Numbered from the stretch's first letter, positions 7,307 to 16,645 are shown. The stretch is 22,155 nucleotides of DNA from DASYHS01 sp035998295 (GCF_035998295.1 NZ_DASYHS010000010.1:1-22155); one strand, 5' to 3'. The notes: a model not told the origin generated them from the sequence alone. Made by a program: numbers and translations.

Positions 7307-8206
7307 ATGGCCCCCGTTCCGCCCCGACCGCGAGGCAACCCGCGCGACCGCGCGCTCTGGCTGTTCGTGCTGCCGAGCGCCCTGGTGGTCGTCGCGGTCC
7401 AGCTCTATCCCGTCGCCTACGCGGTGTATCTCAGCTTCTTCGACCAGTACCTGGGCTCGCAGGACGCCGACTTCGTCGGCCTCGGCAACTACGCGGCGCT
7501 GCTCGGCCAGCAGCGCGTCTGGTCGGCGCTGCGGGTCACGCTGATCCTCACCGTCTCCTCGATCGCGGTCGAGTTCGCGCTCGGGCTGCTGCTCGCCCTC
7601 GGGCTCTACAAGCTGACGCGCGGCGCGCGCGTGTTCTCGACCCTGATCTTCGTGCCCTACCTGATCACCCCCGTCGTCGCGGCGCTGTTCCTGCGCTGGA
7701 TCTTCGCGGCGCGCTGGGGCCTCGCGGACTCGCTGATCGCCGCGGCCGGCGTCTTCCCGCCGGACTGGCTGGGCTCGCCGGTCTGGGCCTTCGTGACCCT
7801 GGTCGTCGCCGACGTCTGGCAGTTCACGCCCTTCATCATGCTGATCCTCTATGCCGGCCTGCAGGGCATGGACCCCTCGCTGGTCGAGGCCGGGCGCATC
7901 GACGGCGCGTCGGGGCCCCGGCTGGTCTGGCACGTGATCCTGCCGGCGCTGCGCGCGCAGATCTTCTTCGTGCTGGCGATCCGCCTGATGGATGCCTTCC
8001 GCACCTTCGACAGCATCTACGTGCTGACCGGCGGCGGCCCCGGCACCGCGACCGAGACCATGACCATGTACACCTACACGCTCGCCTTCCGGCAGCTCGA
8101 GGTCGGCCGCGCGTCGGCGATGGGCGTGCTGACCATGCTCGTCGTCACGGGGCTGACGCTGATGATCGTCTCGCTGGTCTACCGCCGCGACCGGGGGGCG
8201 TTCTGA
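7307..8206 (+). CDS. Sugar ABC transporter permease (MalF/UgpA type)
   Basis: A 299-residue integral inner-membrane protein with about six predicted membrane helices, the first in ALWLFVLPSALVVVAVQLYP. The cytoplasmic EAA loop that contacts the ATPase is clear at about residues 193-213 (EAGRIDGASG, then a hydrophobic stretch ending in ILPAL). It forms the transmembrane channel with the next gene. The ATG at 7307 follows a weak GACGAG; the N-terminal PPRPRGNPRDR is a normal cytoplasmic leader. It lies 68 bp after the binding-protein gene. Its TGA overlaps the ATG of the second permease (TGATG), indicating translational coupling. Confidence 0.95.
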   Translation: MAPVPPRPRGNPRDRALWLFVLPSALVVVAVQLYPVAYAVYLSFFDQYLGSQDADFVGLGNYAALLGQQRVWSALRVTLILTVSSIAVEFALGLLLALGLYKLTRGARVFSTLIFVPYLITPVVAALFLRWIFAARWGLADSLIAAAGVFPPDWLGSPVWAFVTLVVADVWQFTPFIMLILYAGLQGMDPSLVEAGRIDGASGPRLVWHVILPALRAQIFFVLAIRLMDAFRTFDSIYVLTGGGPGTATETMTMYTYTLAFRQLEVGRASAMGVLTMLVVTGLTLMIVSLVYRRDRGAF

Positions 8207-9030
8207 TGCGCCCCGGCACCCTCGCGCAGCCGGTCCTGCTCGTGCTGCTGACCGCGTTCGCGGTGTTCAGCCTGACCCCGATCGTCTGGGCGGTGATGAT
8301 CTCGGTCAAGGACCCGATCGACGCCTTCGCGATCCCGCCCAAGCTGATCTTCGAGCCGAACTTCCGCTACCACTACGAGATCTGGTTCGAGCGGCGCTTC
8401 CTGGAGTTCTTCGCCAACAGCGCCGCCATCGCCGCCGGCACGGTGCTGATCTCGGTGCCGATCGGCACGCTGGCGGGCTATGCGCTGTCGCGCATCCGCA
8501 CGCCGGCCGGCCGCTCCTTCCTGATGGGCCTGCTGGTCGTGCGCATGTTCCCGCACGTCCTGCTGGTGATCCCGTTCTTCGTGATGGCCCGCGCGGTCGA
8601 GATGATCGACACCTACCCGGCGATGATCGCGGCGATGGTGGCGCTGAACCAGCCCTTCACGGTCTGGCTGATGCGCAGCTTCTTCCTCGAGATCCCGCGC
8701 GAGCTGGACGAGGCGGCGACGATCGACGGCTGCAACGCCTGGCAGGTGTTCGCCCGTGTCGTTCTGCCGCTGGCGCGGCCCGGGATCGTCGTGACCTCGC
8801 TGTTCAGCCTGCTGCTCGCCTACAACGAGTTCCTGTTCGCGCTCGTCCTGACCGGCACCGAGACCAAGACCCTGCCGGTCGCGATCGCCGAATACGGAGG
8901 CGAGGACCTGAACTACTGGTCGCTGTCGGCGGCGGGCGCGATCGGGATCATGCTGCCGATCCTGGCCTTCATGCTCTTCTTCCAGCGCCACCTCGTGCGC
9001 GGCCTGACCATCGGCGCGGTCAAGGGCTGA
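8206..9030 (+). CDS. Sugar ABC transporter permease (MalG/UgpE type)
   Basis: A 274-residue membrane protein with about six helices. The EAA loop reads DEAATIDGCNAWQVFARVVL (about residues 168-187). The N-terminal segment after the first helix (VMISVKDPIDAFAIPPKLIFEP) is typical of the MalG-like half of CUT1 transporters. It starts on the last base of the previous stop codon, so the two permeases are coupled and presumably made in equal amounts. It pairs with the preceding permease and the ATPase encoded 40 bp downstream. Confidence 0.95.
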   Translation: MRPGTLAQPVLLVLLTAFAVFSLTPIVWAVMISVKDPIDAFAIPPKLIFEPNFRYHYEIWFERRFLEFFANSAAIAAGTVLISVPIGTLAGYALSRIRTPAGRSFLMGLLVVRMFPHVLLVIPFFVMARAVEMIDTYPAMIAAMVALNQPFTVWLMRSFFLEIPRELDEAATIDGCNAWQVFARVVLPLARPGIVVTSLFSLLLAYNEFLFALVLTGTETKTLPVAIAEYGGEDLNYWSLSAAGAIGIMLPILAFMLFFQRHLVRGLTIGAVKG

Positions 9031-9070
9031 CGCCTTTCCCCAACTTCCTCTCGAGATCGGACGCTACGCG

Positions 9071-10209
<1,139 letters not shown>

Positions 10210-10213
<4 letters not shown>

Positions 10214-11268
10214 ACGCGCCGGAGGGGGACGCGGTCCTGGACGGCTTCGTGCGCGAGCAGGCGGTGGTCGTGCCGCGGGTGGCGGACGCCGTGCGCGCCC
10301 AGCTCGCGCTCTGGCCGGCGGCGGATGCGGCGGTGCTGGCGCTGGTCGGCTCCGGCACCTCGCTGAACGCGCTGGTCGCGGCCAAGCCCGCCCTGGAAGC
10401 CTCGGGCCGGGTGGTCGAGGTGCTGAACCCCGGCGCCTTCATGCGGCGGGACTGGGCGGCCGTCGCCGCCGCCGCCGGCCCGGTGCTGGCCGTCGTGCTG
10501 TCCCAGACCGGCACCAGCGGGACCAGCGTCGCCGCCGTCCGCGCCGCCCGGGAGGCCGGGCTGCCCGTCGTCGCCGTCACGGCCGAGCGCGGGAGCCCGA
10601 TCGCCGGCGTGGCGGAGCGGCTGCTGCACCTGCCGGTCGGGCCCGAGCCGGTCGGGCCGAAGACGAAGGGCTACACGGCCTCGCTGGTCGCGCTGTTCGC
10701 GCTCGCGGACTGGCTGGACGGCCGCGAGCGCGGCCCGCAGGCGTCGCAGCAGGCGGTATCGGCGCTCCTCGGCCATGCGGGCGCGCCGGCCGAAGCGCTG
10801 GCCGCGCGCCTCGACGGCCTTGACTTCCTGGCGGTGATCGGGGAGGGGCGCCATTTCGGCACCGCGCTGGAGGCGTCGCTGAAGGTGACCGAGATGGCCG
10901 GCCTGCCGGCCGCGGCCTTCCCGTTGGAGGAGGCGCTGCACGGCCGCCTCCACGGGCCGTCGCCGCGCAGCCTGTGCCTGTGGATCGCCGCCGACGAGGG
11001 CGAGCTGCGCATCGCCGCCCACGCCGCGGAGGTGATGGCGGCGCTCGGGGTCGAGATCCTGGTGCTGAACCTGACCGAGCGCTCGACGCCGCGCGACTGG
11101 CTGCGCCTGCCGCCGCTGCTGGCGGCCCCGCTCGACACCGTCGCCGCGATCCTGCCGTTCCAGCGCCTCGCCGAGGCCTTGGCGCGCCGCCGCGGCCTTC
11201 CCCCCCACCGGATGCGCTTCCCCGGGCTGTCCCAGCGCCTGGGCATCAAGATCGAAAGGCTGCCGTGA
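10210..11268 (+). CDS. Double-SIS-domain sugar isomerase/deaminase (GlmS-isomerase/FrlB/NagB-II-like)
   Basis: A 352-residue cytoplasmic protein with two SIS domains and no N-terminal glutaminase domain, so it is not a GlmS synthase. The first domain has GSGTS (47-51) and SQTGTSGTS (98-106). A KGYTAS segment follows at about 156. The second domain has GEGRHFGTALEASLKVTEM and then EEALHGRLHGP, the glutamate/histidine segment used for ring opening and isomerisation in this family. Characterised relatives include SIS-type glucosamine-6-phosphate deaminase (NagB-II), FrlB deglycase and AgaS. Sitting between the sugar ATPase and a ROK kinase, it probably converts a phosphorylated amino sugar or glycosylated amine to a ketose phosphate. 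Its start overlaps the ATPase stop and its stop overlaps the kinase GTG. Confidence 0.88.
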
Positions 11269-12164
11269 ACAGCGTCTTCGCCATCGACGTCGGCGGCACC
11301 GCCGTCAAGACCGGCCTCGTCGCCCGCGGCGGGACGTTCCTCGCCAAGGACAGTTTCGCCTTCGACCGCGGCCTGGACTTCGAGGCGTTCGTGGACCGGC
11401 TCGCGGCGCGCGGCTCGGACCTCGCCCGGGCGGCCGGCGTCGAGCCCTGGGCGGTCGCGGTCGCGACGCCGGGCTACTCGGACCCGGCGACCGGGGAACT
11501 GCTGGACGGGGCCGGGAACGTGCCGGTGCTGCGCGGCCGCTCGCTGCGCGCGGCCCTGGCCGACCGCCTGGGCCTGCCGGCCGTGTGCGCGAACGACGGC
11601 GTCGCCGCGGCACTCGGCGAGTTGGAGTACGGCGCCGGCCGTCGGTTCCGCCGCTTCGCCCTGATGACGTTCGGCACCGGCGTCGGCGGCGCGGTCGTGA
11701 TCGACGGCGTGCCGGTCACCGGCCCCCGCGGCGAGCCGCCGGAACTCGGCGCGATCGCGGTCGGCGACGTGCCGGCCGCCGGCCCGGCGCCGAGCCTGGA
11801 GCGCCGGGCGGCGTCCGCGGCCTTCCTGCGCGCCTATGGCGAGGGGGGCGGGGACGACGTCGAGGCCCTGTTCCGGCTGGTCCGCTCGGGCGACGCCCGC
11901 GCGGCGGCGGCGGTCGACGCGGTCAGCCGCCACATCGCCCAGGCGGCAGGCTCGCTGATCAACGCGCTGGGACTGGAGGCGCTCGTGATCGGAGGCGGGA
12001 TCTCCGGTGCCGGCGACCTGCTGGCCGGCCGGGTGCGCGCGCATCTCCCGGACTTCACCTGGCCGATGCTGATGCGCCGCGCCGAAGTGGCGCTGGCGGA
12101 ACTCGGCAACGATGCCGGCCTCCTCGGCGCGGCCGCGCTGGCGTTCGATGAGGTGGGGCGGTAG
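11265..12164 (+). CDS. ROK family sugar kinase (atypical: no zinc cluster, H of E-x-G-H replaced)
   Basis: A 299-residue cytoplasmic kinase. The phosphate motif DVGGTAVKTG (8-17), the catalytic pair N110-D111 in CANDG and the second glycine loop FGTGVGG (136-142) are intact, so ATP-dependent phosphorylation of a sugar is expected. It departs from most ROK kinases where the E-x-G-H motif should be: the sequence reads E160-L-G-A163, and no CxCGxxGC zinc cluster follows. That histidine normally contacts sugar and zinc, so specificity may be unusual. The GTG start at 11265 overlaps the SIS stop (GTGA). Together with the SIS protein it suggests glucosamine-type catabolism (kinase, then deaminase), though the substrate is not proven. 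Confidence 0.9.
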   Translation: MNSVFAIDVGGTAVKTGLVARGGTFLAKDSFAFDRGLDFEAFVDRLAARGSDLARAAGVEPWAVAVATPGYSDPATGELLDGAGNVPVLRGRSLRAALADRLGLPAVCANDGVAAALGELEYGAGRRFRRFALMTFGTGVGGAVVIDGVPVTGPRGEPPELGAIAVGDVPAAGPAPSLERRAASAAFLRAYGEGGGDDVEALFRLVRSGDARAAAAVDAVSRHIAQAAGSLINALGLEALVIGGGISGAGDLLAGRVRAHLPDFTWPMLMRRAEVALAELGNDAGLLGAAALAFDEVGR

Positions 12165-12174
12165 GAGATCCGAA

Positions 12175-12193
12175 GGGGGGTCAGAACCTCCCC
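12175..12193. terminator. Possible bidirectional hairpin between convergent genes
   Basis: GGGGGGT (12175-12181) can pair with ACCTCCCC (12186-12193) around CAGA, with one bulged base. It lies between the ROK kinase stop and the convergent quinone reductase stop, overlapping the latter. There is no T-run on either strand, so its termination function is uncertain. Confidence 0.28.
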
Positions 12194-12771
12194 ATCGCCG
12201 CCTCGACGCGCTCGAGGTGGCGCCGGCGCACTTCCGCCGTGGCCCGGTCCATGTCGTAGAGCGCCAGGTAGTCCAGCCGCGCGCGGCGTGCGCAGGCGGC
12301 GAGCAGGCCGCGCTTGAGGATGCGGCGCGCAGGGTTGCGCATGTACAACTCGACCAGCCACCAGGGGGAGCCGAAGCTGGTCAGCACCGCGACGCGGCTC
12401 AGTTCGGTCAGCAGCGGCTCGATCCGGCCGCCGTCGCGGTCGTGGCGAAAGGCGGCACCCGGCGCCCAGACGCGGTCATACCAGCCTTTCAGGATCGCCG
12501 GCGCGTCGAACCACCAGTGCGGATATGTCAGCACCAGCCCCTGCGACCATTGCAGCCGCTCCAGCAGCGGCCGGACGGCGGCGGCGTCATAGCCCGGGTC
12601 GAAATACGCGGCGCGCTCGGCCGCGGTCAGGCACGGCTCGAACCCCTCCGCGTACAAGTCGGTCTCGACCACCTCGTGGCCGCGGGCGCGCAGCGCGCCG
12701 ACGGCGCTGCGATGGACCGCGGCGGCGAAGCTGTCGGCAAGCGGATGGGCGAGAACGGCCTGGATGCGCAC
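12181..12771 (-). CDS. NAD(P)H-dependent quinone/FMN oxidoreductase, flavodoxin-like fold (PF02525 type)
   Basis: A 196-residue flavodoxin-2-fold protein. The N-terminal strand and phosphate loop are VLAHPLADSFAAAVHR (about residues 6-21), and the flavin-contacting segment YPHWWFDAPAILKGWYDRVW is characteristic of the KefF/MdaB/NQO1-like family. These enzymes carry out two-electron reduction of quinones or similar acceptors using NAD(P)H. The start codon is GTG at 12771, supported by GAGGT six nt upstream. Two perfect 13-bp repeats lie immediately upstream of that. It is convergent with the ROK kinase gene. Confidence 0.88.
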   Translation of the reverse strand: MRIQAVLAHPLADSFAAAVHRSAVGALRARGHEVVETDLYAEGFEPCLTAAERAAYFDPGYDAAAVRPLLERLQWSQGLVLTYPHWWFDAPAILKGWYDRVWAPGAAFRHDRDGGRIEPLLTELSRVAVLTSFGSPWWLVELYMRNPARRILKRGLLAACARRARLDYLALYDMDRATAEVRRRHLERVEAAMGRF

Positions 12772-12780
12772 CGCTTACCT

Positions 12781-12806
12781 CGGAACTGTCGGGCGGAACT
12801 GTCGGG
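12781..12806. repeat. Perfect 13-bp tandem duplication upstream of the quinone reductase
   Basis: CGGAACTGTCGGG occurs at 12781-12793 and again, unchanged, at 12794-12806. The repeat starts 10 bp upstream of the GTG start of the quinone reductase and ends 52 bp from the stop of the LivJ-type gene. It may be an operator pair or a slippage duplication. Confidence 0.8.
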
Positions 12807-12858
12807 TGGCGGCACGATAGCGCCGCGCGCCGCCGCCCACAACCGGCCGAGGGCCGGC

Positions 12859-14088
12859 TCAGTTCCCCACGAGCGGGCAGTCGCTTTCCTCGAGCGGCCG
12901 GAACGCCTCCTCCGCCGGGATCGTGGCGCGGAGATGGTAGTAGTCCCAGGGATACTGCGATTCCGAGGGCTGCTTCACCTGCATCAGGTACATCTCGCGC
13001 ATCAGCCGGCCGTCCTCGCGCACCCAGCCGTCCTTCACGAACACGTCGTTGATGCGCATGCTCTTGAGCTGCTCCATCACCGGGCCGGCCGCGTCGGTGC
13101 CCGCCGCCTCGATCGCCTTCAGGTAGGCGAGCGTGGAGGAGTAGACGCCGGCCTGCCCCATGTTCGGCATGATCCCGACCTCGTCGAAGAAGCGCTTGCC
13201 GAAGGCGCGGGTTTCCTCGTTCATGTCCCAGTAGAAGGCGGTGGTGAGGTACATGCCCTGCGTCGCTTCCAGGCCGAGCGCGTGGATGTCGGTGTCGAAC
13301 AGCAGCAGGCCCGCGAGCTGCTGGCTGCCGTCCTGGGTCAGGCCGAACTCGCTCGCGGCCTTGATCGCGTTGCGGGCGTCGGTGCCGGTGGTGGCGAGCC
13401 CGATGATCTTCGCCCCGGACGCCTGGGCCTGGTTGATGTAGGAGGCGAAGTCCAGCGTGTTGAGCGGGAAGCGCACCGCCCCCAGCACCTCGCCGCCGCT
13501 GTCCTTCACGATCTGGGCGGTGTTTTCCTCCAGCCCGTGGCCGAAGGCGAAGTCGACCGTCAGGAAGTACCAGGTGTCGCCGCCCTGTTGGACCGCCTGC
13601 TCGCCGGTGCCCTTGGCGAGCGCGTAGGCGTCGTAGGCGTAGTGGATGGTGTTCGGCGTGCACTTGTCGCCGGTCAGCCGCGTCGCCGACGGGCCGTTGA
13701 AGATCGCGATGCGGTCGGCGTCGCGCACGATGTCGGTGACGGCGAGCGCCAAGCCCGAATTCGCGACGTCCTGGACGAGGTCGACGCCCTGGACGTCGAG
13801 CCATTCGCGCACGATCGTCGAGCCGACGTCGACCTTGTTCTGGTGGTCGGCCGACAGCACCTCGATCGGCTTGCCGAGCACGGTGCCGCCGAAATCGGCC
13901 ACCGCCATCTCGGCCGCGGCGATCGATCCCTGGCCGCTCTGGTCCGAGAACGGGCCGGACAGGTCGGTGATGACCCCGATCCGCACGGCGTCGCCGGAGA
14001 TCGCGGGCTGGTCCTGTGCGGCGGCCGGCAACGCCGGCAGGAACGAGACGGCACTGGCGAGCAGCACCGTGCGGAGCCTACGGTTCAT
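12859..14088 (-). CDS. Orphan branched-chain-amino-acid-type (LivJ-like) ABC substrate-binding protein
   Basis: A 409-residue periplasmic binding protein of the Peripla_BP_6 type. A signal peptide (MNRRLRTVLLASAVSFLPAL, cleaved near A24/Q25) precedes AVRIGVITDLSGPFSDQSG, the standard first strand and loop. Later segments include VNFG-like equivalents such as VFVKDGWVREDGRLMREMYL and the terminal DYYHLRATIPAEEAF. Relatives bind branched-chain amino acids, urea, amides or aromatic acids. No LivHMGF permease or ATPase genes are present in the window, so it must share a transporter or act otherwise. The ATG at 14088 is preferred over that at 14094 because GGGAGG then lies six nt upstream. It is divergent from the short TIM-barrel gene and shares the repeated promoter motif region with it. 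Confidence 0.92.
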   Translation of the reverse strand: MNRRLRTVLLASAVSFLPALPAAAQDQPAISGDAVRIGVITDLSGPFSDQSGQGSIAAAEMAVADFGGTVLGKPIEVLSADHQNKVDVGSTIVREWLDVQGVDLVQDVANSGLALAVTDIVRDADRIAIFNGPSATRLTGDKCTPNTIHYAYDAYALAKGTGEQAVQQGGDTWYFLTVDFAFGHGLEENTAQIVKDSGGEVLGAVRFPLNTLDFASYINQAQASGAKIIGLATTGTDARNAIKAASEFGLTQDGSQQLAGLLLFDTDIHALGLEATQGMYLTTAFYWDMNEETRAFGKRFFDEVGIMPNMGQAGVYSSTLAYLKAIEAAGTDAAGPVMEQLKSMRINDVFVKDGWVREDGRLMREMYLMQVKQPSESQYPWDYYHLRATIPAEEAFRPLEESDCPLVGN

Positions 14089-14191
14089 GTCCATCCTCCC
14101 ATTTTCTGTTGTTCCCGGCGAGGTCCGCCGAATCTTGTTGCCCTACCGTCCGCCGCACGGCCAGCATCCACAACGGCCCCGGACGGGGCGA

Positions 14192-14210
14192 ATGGGTAAA
14201 ATGGGGTAAG
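14192..14210 (+). promoter_or_regulatory. Directly repeated motif, copy 1 (ATGGGTAAnnnTGGGTA)
   Basis: ATGGGTAAAATGGGGTAAG, with two GGGTA cores 10 bp apart, ends 8 nt before the ATG of the short TIM-barrel gene, in the divergent spacer with the LivJ-type gene. The same arrangement (11 of the first 17 positions plus the same core spacing) occurs before the regulator gene. It may be the operator of the TIM-barrel/Fis regulator. Confidence 0.5.
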
Positions 14211-14218
14211 TTGGCGCA

Positions 14219-14920
14219 ATGGATCGCCCGGTGATTCCGATCGTCGCCTCGGCCCGGGAGTTGGCCGGGGACCTGGCCCGGGAAACCGATCCGGCGGCCG
14301 GGCGGCCGCTCCTGTTCTGCCCGGCGCTCGACGGGCACGCCCCGGAAGTGGCGGAATACCTGGCCCTGCTGCCGGTCCAGGACAGCAACGGCCGCCTGCT
14401 GGCGGCGCTGGCCGGGCTGCCCGAAGGCGCGCTGGAACACGCCTGCGTCGGCGTGCTGGCCGTCGATCCCTTCCGTCCGCCCGCACGTTTCCTGTCGGCG
14501 CTGCGCCGTGCCGGGGTGCGGTCGGTCGCCAACTTCCCGACCGCCTGCCTGTTCGACGGCGAGACCGGCGAGACGCTGGAGCGGCTGGGGTTCGGCCTCG
14601 ACCGCGAGGCGGCGTTCCTGGAGCGCGCCGTCGCGGCCGGCTTCACGGCCACCGGCTTCGCCACGGACGCCGCGGCGGGGCGGCGGCTGCGCGCGGCCGG
14701 GGCGGAGCGCGTCGTCCTGCATCCCGGCCCCGCCACCGGCGAGGCGGCGCGCGACGCCGGGGCGGCGGAGGCGGCATCGGCCGCGGTCGCGGCGCTGAAG
14801 GCCGAGGGCGGGGGCCGGGTCCTCGCCTATCTCCCCGCCGGCTTCGGCCCGCACCGCGCCGTTCTGGCCAGGCACGCCGACGGCATCCTGGCGATCGCCG
14901 GCTATTCCGACAGCCCGTAA
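14219..14920 (+). CDS. Shortened, diverged PEP-hydrolase-like TIM-barrel protein
   Basis: A 233-residue protein. Its middle, GVRSVANFPTACLFDGETGE then TLERLGFGLDREAAF, aligns well with the GVANFPTAAHVDGRMGDALE region of the neighbouring regulator and the GVQNFPTVGLIDG region of the full-length TIM-barrel gene. It therefore belongs to the PF09370 (TIM-barrel signal-transduction/PEP-hydrolase-like) family. It lacks the glycine-rich N-terminal G-x-G-T-G segment and the C-H-x-G-x-T-T-G-G segment of the full-length protein (here HPGPATGEA), so it is either catalytically dead or has a new role. There is no signal peptide. It lies alone between two minus-strand genes; its 3' end overlaps the regulator's 3' end by 19 nt. 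The ATG lies 8 nt after the repeated motif and has no clear ribosome binding site. Confidence 0.78.
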   Translation: MDRPVIPIVASARELAGDLARETDPAAGRPLLFCPALDGHAPEVAEYLALLPVQDSNGRLLAALAGLPEGALEHACVGVLAVDPFRPPARFLSALRRAGVRSVANFPTACLFDGETGETLERLGFGLDREAAFLERAVAAGFTATGFATDAAAGRRLRAAGAERVVLHPGPATGEAARDAGAAEAASAAVAALKAEGGGRVLAYLPAGFGPHRAVLARHADGILAIAGYSDSP

Positions 14921-16635
14921 TACCGCATCTTGTTGTACAGGGTCTTGCGCGAGATCCCGAGGAACCGCGCCGTCTCGCTGCGCCGGAAACGGTGGCGGCG
15001 CAGCCCGTCGAGGATCCAGTCCCGCTCCCCTTCCTCGGGCGCCTTCCCGGCGGGGGCACCGTCGAGCTCCGGCAGGGCCGCCGCCTCGATCACCTCCCCC
15101 GACTGGGCCAGGGCCTGCTCGATGACCGAGCGCAGCTCGTGCAGGTTTCCCGGCCAGTCATGCGCGACGAGGCGGCGCAACGCGGCGGGGGACAGCCGGA
15201 CCGGCCCGCCGGCCGGACGCAGCGCGCGGGCGAAATGCTCCACCAGCAACGGGATGTCGTCGAGGCGCTCGCGCAGCGCGGGCAGCCGGACGGTGCGCCG
15301 GCCGATGCGGCTCGCCAGGTCCGGCACGAGGCCGTCGCCCGTCTCGATCACGACGATGGCGGCGGTCGAGCGCAGCGTCTCCCGGCCGCCCCGGCGGCGG
15401 AAGCCGCCGGTCTCCAGATATGTGGCGAGGTCGGCCTGGAGGTCGGGGTCCAGGCCGTCCGCATGGTCGAGGACGAGGGTCGTGCCGCTCGCGGCCTCGA
15501 TCCAGCCGATGCGCCGACGCGCGGTGCCGTCGCCCGGCTCCGCGCCGAACAGCCAGGTACCGTCCAGGCGCCGCGCGTCGACCACGACCGGCGGTCGGTC
15601 GCGGCACGGGCCGCGCGCATGCAGCAGTCCCGCGGCCAGCGACCGCCCGGTGCCGGCGGGCCCGGCGATGCGGACCGGCCCCGTCCCGGCGGCGAAGCGC
15701 ACCAGCCGGCGGCGTGCCTCCACCATCTCCTCGGTCCGGCCGAGCAGGCCGAGCCGGTGCCCGTCCCGGTCGACGCCGCGCTCCAGCCGGTCGATGCGCT
15801 GCTGGAGCGTCGAGACGAGCTTGAAGGCCGCGGTCATCTCCTCGATCGAGCTTTCCGACGGCAGGCGGTCGATGGTCGAGCCGCCGATATAGCCGTCGGC
15901 CCGCGCTTCGCGGCAGGCGTCGTGCATGTCCTGGGGCGTCGTGATCGGCCCGCCCTCCATTACGCACAGCGCGCCGGGGTGGACGGTGCGGATCGCCTTG
16001 ACCAGCGCGCGCGCACGGTTGCCGGCCTGGAGCACCGATTCCAGGCTCGGCACGCCGACGGCGCCGCCGGCGTTCCAGCCGACATTGAAGCAGTAGACGT
16101 CGACCGGCACCCCGGCGAGCGCCAGCGCCTCGGGCTTGCGGCGGAAATAACCGATCGTCGCCAAGCCGGCCGCGCGCGCCGCCGCCAGCATGCGCACTTC
16201 GCGCGCGAAGCCGAGGCCGGTCCGCTCTAGCGCGTCGCCCATGCGCCCGTCGACATGGGCCGCCGTCGGGAAATTAGCGACGCCGGCGAAGCCCGCGTCG
16301 CGCAGTTCGGCCATGAACGGCTCCATCTCGCCGTCGGGAAGGCCCCAGGCGGTCGCCCCGAAGAAGACCGGCACGTCGACCGCGCCGACGATCTCCGATC
16401 CCGCGAAGCGGGCGACCAGCGCGTTGGCGTCGTCGAGCGCCAGCATCGTCGCGATCGAGGACGTGCCCATCGACCGGTAGCGGCCGGCGGCCAGCGCCAG
16501 CAGGAAGTCGGCGCCGCCGCGCGCGGCGGCGCGGGCCGCCATTCCCGTGCCGATGGCCGCCCCGACCAGCAGGGCGTGGCGGCCCTGGCCGGCGCGCCGC
16601 AAGCGGTCGAGCACCTGTGCGCGATCATCGTCCAT
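14902..16635 (-). CDS. Regulator: PEP-hydrolase-like TIM barrel + degenerate sigma-54-activator AAA+ domain + Fis helix-turn-helix
   Basis: A 577-residue protein. Residues 1-275 form a complete PF09370-type TIM barrel: AAIGTGMAARA (26-36), AGRYRSMG (50-57), GVANFPTAAHVDG (118-130), YCFNVGWNAGG (181-191), MEGGPITTPQD (226-236). A short coiled segment leads to an NtrC-like AAA+ domain (about 295-505) that is degenerate: Walker A is GPAGTGRS with R331 in place of Lys, Walker B is LVLDH with H391 in place of Glu, and the GAFTGA sigma-54 loop is missing (residues 361-374 go from WLFGAE directly to PGDGTARR). The end is an intact Fis-type helix-turn-helix (546-576, SETARFLGISRKTLYNKM). It probably senses a metabolite and binds DNA without acting as a sigma-54 ATPase. 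It is divergent from the Tm-1 operon. No clear ribosome binding site precedes the ATG. Confidence 0.9.
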   Translation of the reverse strand: MDDDRAQVLDRLRRAGQGRHALLVGAAIGTGMAARAAARGGADFLLALAAGRYRSMGTSSIATMLALDDANALVARFAGSEIVGAVDVPVFFGATAWGLPDGEMEPFMAELRDAGFAGVANFPTAAHVDGRMGDALERTGLGFAREVRMLAAARAAGLATIGYFRRKPEALALAGVPVDVYCFNVGWNAGGAVGVPSLESVLQAGNRARALVKAIRTVHPGALCVMEGGPITTPQDMHDACREARADGYIGGSTIDRLPSESSIEEMTAAFKLVSTLQQRIDRLERGVDRDGHRLGLLGRTEEMVEARRRLVRFAAGTGPVRIAGPAGTGRSLAAGLLHARGPCRDRPPVVVDARRLDGTWLFGAEPGDGTARRRIGWIEAASGTTLVLDHADGLDPDLQADLATYLETGGFRRRGGRETLRSTAAIVVIETGDGLVPDLASRIGRRTVRLPALRERLDDIPLLVEHFARALRPAGGPVRLSPAALRRLVAHDWPGNLHELRSVIEQALAQSGEVIEAAALPELDGAPAGKAPEEGERDWILDGLRRHRFRRSETARFLGISRKTLYNKMRYYGLSE

Positions 16636-16645
16636 GCATGGTGAA

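Noticed and set aside
12112..14199. A 695-codon open frame on the plus strand opposite the quinone reductase and LivJ-type genes
   Set aside because: It is a shadow frame of high-GC coding sequence: composition is dominated by Arg, His, Gln, Asp and Val with no domain pattern, while the opposite strand encodes clear families.
14098..14206. CCCATTTT (14098-14105) and AAAATGGG (14198-14205) as a long-range inverted repeat
   Set aside because: The left arm is the ribosome binding site region of the LivJ-type gene, the arms are only 8 bp, and the 92-bp separation gives no compelling structure.
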